Part shown: positions 10,375-17,529 of the stretch, piece after piece | Numbering within the stretch: the stretch's first letter is position 1 | Layout of the letters: the number at the start of each line of letters is the position of its first letter | Origin: Synura sp. LO234KE | Taxonomy: Eukaryota > Sar > Synurophyceae > Synurales > Mallomonadaceae | Assembly (NCBI GenBank): GCA_015143735.1 | Contig: VKHC01000139.1 | Location: forward strand, 1 to 17,529 | Direction: 5' to 3' | DNA length: 17,529 bases | Made by a program: the position numbers and the translations under genes | Notes under the pieces: generated by a model | Database searches by the model: none | What the model was told of the DNA's origin: nothing | The model's input: the letters and a program-made list of their open reading frames with translations, nothing else

Positions 10375-12118
10375 ATGAACAATACGTTGATGACCAGATT
10401 TAACCAAAATAGTGCTTCCGATCCCCCGATGCGTGATCAGGAGTCGAGAAGAGTCAACTTAGAGCTATCTGTGGTGATGAATTCGGTTCAAGATCATCGC
10501 GCATAGTTGATTAAGTTACTGAAGTGGTAAGCAATCTGGTCATTCTTAAGGCCGTGATGAATTATATCTCCCTAGCTCATTGGAAGCTGGATTCTTGCTG
10601 TATTTTGTGAGGGAGAGGACAAAACACGAGAGGGAGAAGACTAGACAAGTGGAGCTGAAACGCGGGCAAATTCAAGTTACCCGTGAGATAAAAGAGGCGA
10701 AATTGAAATCATCTGCTCACGCTTCTCAAAGCAATTTTTGACGAGCAAGCAGACGAGCTTTAAGAAGACACGCATCGTCGTCTTTCGGTTTTAGAGGAAG
10801 AGAAGGTATGATAATTATTTGTTGACGAAGCTGCTTATAATTGATCAATGGTAGCTGGCAGAAATACCTTAGACGAATTTGTTTTTGCATTTCTTGCGTC
10901 AACTGTACACGTAGGCCGTGGGTTTGAGCAGGAGGCAATGACAACCCAGGGAGCCCAGAAGGAGACAGAATATGGTTTTATCGATTTATGTACATATTCA
11001 TTGTGTGACGCGAGTTATTTACGATGATGTCGGTATTATTTGTACTCAGGTAAGAGTTTTTAGATTATATGTTTGAGCTTCTTACTGATTTACAACTTCG
11101 CGACATGCAAAAATGAGCTGAGAAACGTCCCGTCCGTAGAGGTTTTATTAGTTGGGACGTTGCGCGCGAACATGATTATTATTATGAATGGCTAAAGGCG
11201 AAACAATGCGCCTACAACACGAAAGCTTTGCGACGTAGAGATATGGTTAATGCACGCCTTTGCTATTTGTTTCTGAGTCAGACATATTTTCATGCACAAG
11301 TGCAATAACCATATCTCGACTTTGCAAAGCTTTCGCGTTGTAGGCGCTTTGTTTCGCCTTCAGCCATTCATAGAAATAGTCATGGTGTGCGTGCAGCGCC
11401 CCAACCAGTAAAACCTCTACGGACGGCAAGTTTCTCACTTCATTTTTGCTTGTCGCGAAGCTGTAAATCAGTTAGAAGTGTAACAGAAGCTGTGACAAAC
11501 ATAAAATCCAAAAATCGCCTCTGAATACGAATAAGGTTGGCGTGCACGACTTAATTATGTGTTTTGGACTGAGGTGGTTATATGGATGGACACTCCAAAG
11601 TATTATATTTTATTTACGGAATACTTTTTGATGTTGCGTCCTGGAAATTTTTTTATACGCTCTATTGATTCTGTTGTAAATTTGTAAATACATTTTCGAT
11701 TATTGCATCAGAGGCCCAACATTCTTGTTGCCCGTATATGCCAGTAGTCAGACATCGCATGATTCCATTTCATCTGATTAATCAGATCAGTTCCAAAATA
11801 CCTTCTTTTTAGGGTTGGGTTTTGGATGGACCAGCTATAAATGAATATTTAAAATTTAGCAAAACGTGCTCGCTAACCTACAGCGGGAACAGGCAAAATA
11901 AGAAATTAGTTCCACCACATGGCGGCGTGGGCATGCTTCTCAGAACAATCTGTACTCCCCCTCTCCCAGCCGGGACGCCGAGCGACAGTTCCTACTTCCT
12001 ATAAGAACTCGTCGTAAACTCCTTCCTCACTAGTATTCCTCGCTCTGTTAGAGTAAAACCAAAAGAAATGTACTCTTGGTGCACTATGTACGAGGTTTGT
12101 AAATGTGCTGATTCCTAA
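10375..12118 (+). pseudogene. gene X, copy B: unknown family, with its 5' end, degenerate
   Basis: This is the longer copy. A plausible start ATG at 10375 opens 43 hydrophilic codons (including DPPMRDQESRRVNLELS) to a TAG at 10504-10506. A conserved, highly charged coiled-coil-like frame follows (RERTKHEREKTRQVELKRG, then QVTREIKEAKLK, about 10606-10705), then EQADEL and THRRLSVLEEEK before a GTATGA donor-like site. Later blocks mirror copy A: GNDNPGSPEGDRI (about 10935-10974), LPSVEVLLVG-like and YYYEWLKAKQ (about 11130-11210), EAQHSCCPYMPVV (before the stop at 11810-11812), and VPPHGGVGMLLRTICTP to KPKEMYSWC, ending with TAA at 12116-12118. Stops and frameshifts break it. The acceptor matching A's first intron is mutated (TACAA at 11091-11095). 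An inverted copy of part of the gene interrupts it at 11305-11532. The function is unknown. Confidence 0.6.
11043..11532. repeat. large inverted repeat within gene X (copy B)
   Basis: The left arm, about 11043-11249, is the normal gene X segment. The right arm, about 11305-11532, is the same segment reversed, with an unpaired centre of about 55 bases (11250-11304). Arm identity is by eye about 80-85%. For example, the left AGAGATATGGTTA pairs with the right TAACCATATCTCG. Copy A has a single arm only. The right arm, read on the minus strand, keeps a 63-codon frame (11438-11247) and an intact TTTACAG acceptor. The left arm has a one-base deletion and a mutated acceptor. Confidence 0.85.
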
Positions 12119-13375
12119 GTATAATATTGTGCGTAGCCTTGCTCTTATTGTTAAGAAGTTTAGAGATTAAGTACAAGTAGCAGCTAATTGTAGGTATTGT
12201 GAGGATTACGTTATTTCTAATGATTTGATGACTGTGGATTACGGCCCAGAAAGTTATCAACGCACTGATTGTGAGGTTTGTCAGTATATCAGCTTACTAC
12301 GCGCATAAGAGCCAGAGCCAAGAAGTCCCTCTCTCTCGGATTGGGGAGGTCCGTGGAGGTGAGGTGTAGTACCCTAGCTTGAAGCGGTGGTGTTTCTAGC
12401 CACCAAGGGGGCTGCTATTGGAGGAATGTACTGTCTACGTGTCTAGTAACAACACTTCTTGTTGAGTACAGTTGCTAGCTAGTTGTTTGGTAATGTGGGG
12501 TAATTGATTATCTGAATTATATTACTTATTGCTATTAATCAGCAGAACAATTCACGATCTCTAAATGTTGATTATTATCTCGGGCTGTAACAAAGAACTG
12601 AAATTACGAAATAAATTACCTAAACTGTAACAAAAAAACTGCCTAATAGCAATATAAATTACCATTCAGTGGTATCATTCAATCACTACACGCCAGGTGA
12701 AATTAACCGCTGGTAATTTGTCAATGTAACAAAATAATGTGTAAAAGATAATCAGGGGTATAAAAAATCTCACAGGAATAGGTACGGAGAAGTATCAAAT
12801 CCAGGCTAATTATGGTACCGCGGATAACCCAGCATGGGTATCCCCAGCTTTCTTCGCACTAATGTCCGAGGGGTGTCCCCGCATCGACGAAGTCGTATTG
12901 TTCCAGCGGGAGGTTGGCTGGACGCTGATTGAAGAAGGACTGGATCCCTCCCGCGTTGCACTGCGGCGGACACCCGAGTTTATCGAGTATTCTTTACGCT
13001 TCCGAACATGGAAGGTCGCACGAGAGAGATTGAACGTGCTCAGAGCTGCTTGACGGAGACTTTGAATATTGGAGACATCTTCATTTCTCTACTCCTGGGG
13101 AGTGAGTCCTGTACCTCAAACCACCGGAGGAGTGTCCCTGTGTAATGTAAGGGACGCAGCGGTTACATCCCACTTATTGACGGTGTCGGGAACACCCTAA
13201 TGTACCTCCCGAGGAAGCGAAAAGACACCAAGGTGCGACTGGATGCGGATCATCGCCACTAGCAGGGCAGCATAGCTCAAGTAGTGCACTTTGTATATGT
13301 GGCGCACTTTCGAGATGAAGACGTCGAAAGAGAAATGTCGGCATTTACATTATTCCGCTTGGACAGGGGGCATCG
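12119..13375. other. shared spacer of copy B, no supported gene
   Basis: Counterpart of 4318-5577. The frame at 12862-13053 (plus, 63 codons) is not preserved in copy A. The GC-rich part from about 12850 may be the tail of the minus-strand EEP element. No motif is recognised. Confidence 0.45.
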
Positions 13376-14442
13376 TTAGGCCTTCGAGACAGAACCAGGA
13401 GGCCTGGTGGTGGTTGAGTAGCGGATGAAATCAACGAATTTGAAGGGATCTGGTCCGAGTGTACGAAGAAGTAAAACCTTATCGGGAACCCTGGGCAGGG
13501 ATGTCCCTGTAAGCTGCCACCACCGGACAGTGGTCGGACATTCCTCTCGCCAGAGCACAACATCGCGGCCCGTGTCTCATTGGGGAAAGACATGGAGGGG
13601 CTGGTATGAAAGGTGTGGTCGATCTCAGTCCCACTCAGAAGGTTAAGAGGCGACCTGATTACCAACACTGCTGGATCGGTAGGTAGATCGGAGTAGCGCG
13701 AGCGATATTACAATCACCACCTCGTCTGTCCCGAGGCATCCCCCGATCGTGCTGTCTGATTCGAATCCCCAGCATGATTGCGTTGTGCCTTCACACCGGT
13801 TCTGACTTCTCTCATGCACAGTAGCAGGTGGTTCATGGGGCTACAGGATGTCCCTCGTTCAACTTTTCTTGACTGCGGATTACAGTACCTCATGGCCCGC
13901 TAGAAATATCCGTTACTTGGTTGCCAAGTCCTCGGCCCGACCCAAATCTAAGGCCCTACTTCTCATAAGGGGGCCCTCTGGGCCACCTTTCTTTGTATCT
14001 GCTTGGTAACTCCCTCGGTACAGCCAATGAAATCCCCTCCGACATCAGTTACAAATGATGTCGTTGCATAGCTTCATGAGTGTGCGCATCTTCAAGCGTC
14101 AGCGGATGGTGTCACCGCCCTCACCCCGTACCCCCCCCCCACCAACGAATTCTTCTGCTAACATGCACACCCGCGTCTCTGGGCATGAACCTTGTGTCCT
14201 CTGCCTGCTTGGGTATCTCTCATCTCTCAACCATAGACGATCCCAGATCCAGGAAAGTGACTTGACTCAAACTCTGTAAGATCGACTATACAACTCATTA
14301 GTACTTGGACTCGACTCATCCTCCAATTCGGGTACTTCCAAGAACTAGAAGTGATTGTAAACAAGTACTGATACAAGTCAATAATGATTTCCATTTGAAA
14401 CGACGACCAGAAATAATGTGGTATTACTGATGTACTTTGATG
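13376..14442 (-). pseudogene. EEP (DNase I-like) nuclease relic, copy B (longer)
   Basis: Read on the minus strand, this copy holds more of the domain. First comes a 71-codon open stretch (14442-14227) containing WKYPNWRMSRVQVL and ESSHFPGSGIVYG. It is followed by a GRGH...RRGCAC segment and VTDVGGDFIG (about 14052-14023), which sits where EEP proteins carry GDFN. Then come TEIDHTFHTSPSM (13629-13591) and MSDHCPVVAAY (13541-13509). The first three lie in one frame. SDHCPVV is shifted by two bases relative to copy A, and several stops interrupt. The downstream DPFKF to SVSKA block ends at 13378-13376. The spacing GDF - IDH - SDH suits an EEP domain. The catalytic Glu motif could not be placed. 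Plus-strand frames at 14055-14279 are shadows of this reading, and a C10 tract lies at 14131-14140. Confidence 0.5.
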
Positions 14443-14802
14443 TTAAAGTCGAATGGCTTCTTTTTTCGTCGGTGAAATGTGAATCGTCGTAGCAGATTCC
14501 GATGAGAAGTTTCACCATTCTATCCTAGCAGTCCGGATGGCACATGTAAATCAGTCGTTCCCAGAGCTTTAGTTGAGGCGGGGCTAGATGTTTCCTCTAC
14601 AGAAGTGAATCCCCGTTTTAAATACAAACGCAAATTCGTGATAATGCTATCAACGAACATGTGAGGAATATCCAAGCACACGGCTCACATGCAATTTTCA
14701 ACCATGTAAATGGAAATGGACACACTTTTTTCCAGCGGCGACATTTCTCATGGCGTGTAATTCGTCAAGTTTTGCTGACTGGTCATCCAAAATTGGGAAT
14801 GG

Positions 14803-15486
14803 TTCTGCTTTAAGTGCGAGGATAAATTTGAGCCTAACATCATGATGTTTTCCAAAATCTGATTAAATAACCACCGTGGATTTAGGTACCCAATCATGCT
14901 TATTAAATCTGGTATATGGAATACGAGGGACGTCCGGCTTAGCGACCTTGGCCGTTCAGGAATAGCAAATCTCAGAGGGAAACATTGCCTGCTGCTGTAT
15001 GAGACACGAATAAAACAGCATCAGAGAAACATAGGGCTGCACTGATCCACAAATACTTTCTGGCGGTTCGACTTCGTCGTCAATCAAAGAACGTTTTCAT
15101 AATCGGGAACTGTGGAGTACACAATAAGTGCTAACGCCGCGTGACGAACAAGCGCGCACATGACAAGAGAGGATTATGGTTGACTTTGGAGAAACCTGAT
15201 TCCGAAATAGCCCCGAAAAGAAACCTGTAAACAACTTTATCTTCAACCATGTGGTGAATATAAACTCACTCAAGTGTCACATCAGCCGCAGTTTCAACTC
15301 ATGGCCCATCACAGACTTAATGGCACGAGAGAAAAATATCTTATTTTACTACAAGGCAGTATACCGTACTCCCAAATATGTGAATGTGGAGAAATCCGTT
15401 TCCAGAGAAATCACCCGGCCTATTTATTCTTGACTGAAGCAAAGCAGATACGAAGATTTTCTCATTTGAGATTTCTAACTCAGTAG
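14803..15486 (+). pseudogene. Ty1/copia-like gag-protease-pre-integrase relic, copy B
   Basis: This is the clearer copy of the upstream copia blocks. A zinc-knuckle start, FCFKCEDKFEP, lies at 14803-14835 (its GH...C half is missing). A protease-like TVDLGTQSCLLNL lies in another frame at 14873-14911. The frame 15274-15486 carries MAHHRLNGTREK at 15301-15336, resembling the WHxRLGH signature, and the pair CECG at 15379-15390, like the second half of the GAG-pre-integrase zinc motif. Alignment with A shows this last frame is the shared one. The overlapping frame at 15251-15433 ends at the same stop in both copies and is an alternative reading. Reverse transcriptase and RNase H are absent, having been lost with the segment that A retains. 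Confidence 0.45.
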
Positions 15487-16196
15487 ATGTTGAAAAGATG
15501 CACGCGAGAGGAAGGACATTCCTCGTGACATAAGTATCGGAGGCATAGGTGCCCAGGTATAGGAGAGGCGTGTGAATGTAGGAAAAAATGGTAACCATTA
15601 AGTTCGACAAGAAGCATTCGATATATGCTGAGATACAAACTTCACAGTTGCAGACATCACGCGCGGTTGTCTTAATTCACGACATGAATTGATACAGAGG
15701 AAGTTATTTCTGAAAAAGTGATCACTTCGAAGCCATCGATTCATTCTCGTTTGTTCTCTCTCTGGATGTATCCGCTTTGTCAAAGTAGCGAACTGTGACG
15801 TATCTTGTTACCGCTTCTAGAACACAAGGAAATATTTCCCCATCAATGATTTTTTCTGCATTTCCAAGAAAACTTCAAGTGGCATTTCCAATATGTGAAT
15901 TTCAGCGTTTGGACCGCAAATCTTGTTTCAGGGAAGAACTTTTGTGAAAGAGTCCAGGCAAACTAAGAAACGAAGTTCTAGTAAACCTCATGCAAATTAT
16001 CCAATATTTTAATAAAGTCCATTTGATTCTTGCCTTTTGAAGAGGGAGATGCTAATGAATAGTACAAGAGTACTATCGATAATTTTCTCGTTTCGTTTAT
16101 GCGTTAATCTTTGTTGAGTTGTGTTGAATAATACGCGTTATAACAGTAAACATATATATTTTTCCATTCTGATTGCATATCTTGGGCTTAGTGCGC
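15487..16196. other. right part of copy B, no supported gene
   Basis: Aligns with 7420-7750 and then 9090-9544 of copy A; the A-only block would lie at about 15800. Short frames on both strands (15341-15610 and 15598-15783, both minus) are not conserved in A. Confidence 0.45.
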
Positions 16197-16258
16197 CTAC
16201 TTTCATCCAATGTCATGTCAGTATAATATGTGCTTTTGAGAAGATATCAATGATGAAG

Positions 16259-16290
16259 ATTGAAAATCAAAAGAATTGAAAATCAAAAGA
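16259..16290. repeat. perfect 16-bp tandem duplication
   Basis: ATTGAAAATCAAAAGA occurs twice in a row (16259-16274 and 16275-16290). It is probably recent slippage just outside the right end of copy B. Confidence 0.95.
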
Positions 16291-16491
16291 AGAAATCGTA
16301 CTGGTAACATATTGAAAATCCTTCGTGTGCCGTGTGCAATCGCATTCGGAGTAAAGTGATGGTTTCCTTTCGATGATCAAGAAAACAGTCAAGCTTATAC
16401 CCGAACAGCCAATAAAGACAATTTCATGTTTCCCTGCAATATAAAAAAAGCCATTAGATTTATTAAAAGAAGCCACTGGACCAAACTGTGA

Positions 16492-16683
16492 GCCTCTAGA
16501 TGGATCTATTTTTTGGATATTTATTCTAGCGTTTCTGCTGACTCACTCATTTTGACGAAGATTAGATTTACTATAATTGCACCTGACGACCTACCTCCTT
16601 CCGGTAAGTTGAAAGTTCCAAGGAAGGATTCTATGACGGAATATGTCAGATTGAAAATTAAACCGGAAAACATAAACATTTGA
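16492..16683 (+). other. possible degenerate exon with a beta-sandwich-like strand pattern
   Basis: An open plus-strand frame follows a TGA (16489-16491) and ends at the TGA at 16681-16683, with no ATG at its start. It reads LILTKIRFTIIAPDDLPPSG and continues KLKVPRKDS, an alternating pattern ending in a Pro-Ser-Gly turn of the kind found in repeat-rich extracellular proteins. It lies about 300 bases upstream of the beta-helix gene, in the same frame and on the same strand, so it may be a relic of a related gene or a separate exon. The minus-strand frame 16521-16703 is the competing reading. Weak support. Confidence 0.25.
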
Positions 16684-16980
16684 GCGATGTAGAGGCGTCT
16701 CATCGTATGATTAATAATTTATTTAAGTTGGAAAATAAATCGTTACGGAAAATAAAAAGCGTGTCACAGCGAACTGCTACGAGATGCGGTGCTTTTGAAA
16801 ACATATTTATTTTATTTTTTATTCTCTAATCTCAAATGCGTTTTCAGGTAATTTTCAGTACGATATGTCAATTAATTAAATCAGTCATCATTTGTTCAAA
16901 AGGGATACATTAATTATCTTGTTTTCATTTCCTTATTGAATTCTGAAGGTGGCAACGCTTTCCTCGCAGGTAACATTTGA
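16684..16980. other. AT-rich region upstream of the beta-helix gene
   Basis: Probably the 5' flank or first intron of the gene at the right edge. An ATG at 16836-16838 opens MRFQ and meets a donor-like CAG|GTAATT. Another donor-like CGCAG|GTAACA lies at 16965-16974, after a short open stretch (ISLLNSEGGNAFLAG). Either could belong to a first exon, but neither joins convincingly in frame to the downstream coding region. Confidence 0.3.
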
Positions 16981-17529
16981 GTTTTCCATTTAAATTGGTT
17001 GATAATTAACCAGCTCTGCATAGTCAATACTGTATACGTTGTCAATCCTACTGATGGACCATCAAATTCTACATCTTGCGAGAGCAACTCAACTTCGTGT
17101 AACCTGAGATCTGCTTTTGAAATGTGCACTACATTATCGAGAAATTACTCGGAATGCATGATATTTGTTATTCCTGATACAGTTTTGATTTTACCGCAGT
17201 ACGGATTGATCGAATTCACCACTGCTGCCATAAACGTAACTCATTTTAGATTAGCCTTGTCGGGTGCATCGAACACAACTACGATCAAATGTCAAAAAGA
17301 CACCTATTCATCTTGTAAATCATTAGTCAAGCTAACTTCCATAAATAAACAACTATCAGTCAATCTTAGGTCATTAACCATTTCCTCATTTGGATCACTT
17401 AACACAATCGGTGGAGCCATCTCGGTATTCAACATGGCCAACATCGATATTCGAGATATGAAGTTTACTGGCAACCATGGAATGCGTGGGGGCGCAGTGT
17501 ATATTGAAAATTCAAAGTCATTAGTTATA
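16981..17529 (+). CDS. parallel beta-helix (Pmp-like) repeat protein, N-terminal part, runs off the right edge
   Basis: The frame is open for 183 codons to the end of the window. It starts with VNTVYVVNPTDGPSN and a Ser/Cys-rich stretch (SCESNSTSC). RSAFEMCTTLS and then CMIFVIPDTVLIL follow, as in the opening strand-and-helix of beta-helix proteins whose first strand reads TIYV and is followed by a KTIQxAI-like segment. Next is the repetitive LALSGASNTTTIKC, LRSLTISS, and the rung FTGNHGMRGGAVYIEN (17464-17511), which fits the FxGNxAxxGGAIY signature. Such proteins are usually secreted or surface-exposed and often bind or cleave polysaccharides; no catalytic residues are visible here. There is no ATG before 17122, so the start is probably in an upstream exon: acceptor-like ...AACCAG (ends 17013) or ...GCATAG (ends 17023). 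An unspliced start at the ATG at 17122 would lose the first strand. Confidence 0.65.

Larger units (their letters stand above)
10672..16196. repeat. repeat unit, copy B (direct duplicate of 3192-9544)
   Basis: Same order and orientation as copy A. It has its own 13790-14685 segment, whose minus-strand reading supplies the middle of the EEP gene, so A most likely lost it. It lacks A's 6785-7312 and 7750-9090. The alignable start at 10672 lies inside gene X, whose frame continues upstream to 10375, so the original unit was longer on the left than the part kept in A. Confidence 0.85.

Noticed and set aside
12862-13053. 63-codon plus ORF with a protein-like composition
   Set aside because: Copy A has different frames and stops at the matching place (5025-5230); no motif.
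13345-13668. 107-codon minus ORF as a complete gene
   Set aside because: Its first half is the EIDH part of the EEP relic; after a two-base shift it leaves the SDHCPVV frame, so it is a broken reading and not a gene.
14055-14279. Two overlapping plus-strand ORFs rich in Pro and Ser
   Set aside because: They are opposite the EEP minus-strand reading, contain the C10 tract and show no family feature.
1-17529. CRISPR arrays, rRNA, bacterial operons or Shine-Dalgarno sites
   Set aside because: No regularly spaced repeats, no rRNA-like conserved cores and no gene packing of bacterial type; the inferred introns and the TE types point to a eukaryote.

Overview
The window looks like transposon-rich nuclear DNA of a eukaryote. 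It is AT-rich with no operons, there are no long intact genes, GT-AG introns of about 50 nt can be inferred, and several layers of decayed mobile elements are visible. The Helitron and copia remnants, together with a beta-helix repeat protein at the right edge, would suit an alga, an oomycete or another protist. The sequence does not let me name a lineage.

Layout. (1) 2-1999, plus strand: the helicase half of a Helitron Rep-helicase, broken by stops and frameshifts and running off the left edge. (2) 2000-3190: AT-rich DNA without a gene, ending in a cluster of short interrupted palindromes. (3) 3192-9544 and 10672-16196: two diverged direct copies, A and B, of one composite unit, offset by about 7.48 kb. 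Each copy carries, in order, an intron-containing plus-strand gene of unknown family (called X here), a non-coding stretch, a minus-strand endonuclease/exonuclease/phosphatase (EEP) nuclease relic, and a plus-strand Ty1/copia-like relic. Each copy has lost different pieces: A lacks the start of X and the middle of the EEP gene, while B lacks the copia reverse transcriptase and RNase H. (4) In B, part of X has been copied in inverted orientation, giving a palindrome of about 490 bp. (5) 16197-17529: a possible degenerate exon, then the 5' part of an apparently intact gene for a beta-helix (Pmp-like) repeat protein that continues past the window.

Only the last gene looks alive. The rest is a record of insertion, duplication and deletion. 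The unit itself (X plus EEP plus copia-like pol) is the least explained item: either an unusual composite element or a piece of TE-rich chromosome duplicated in tandem. All identifications rest on reading motifs by eye; no database search was possible.
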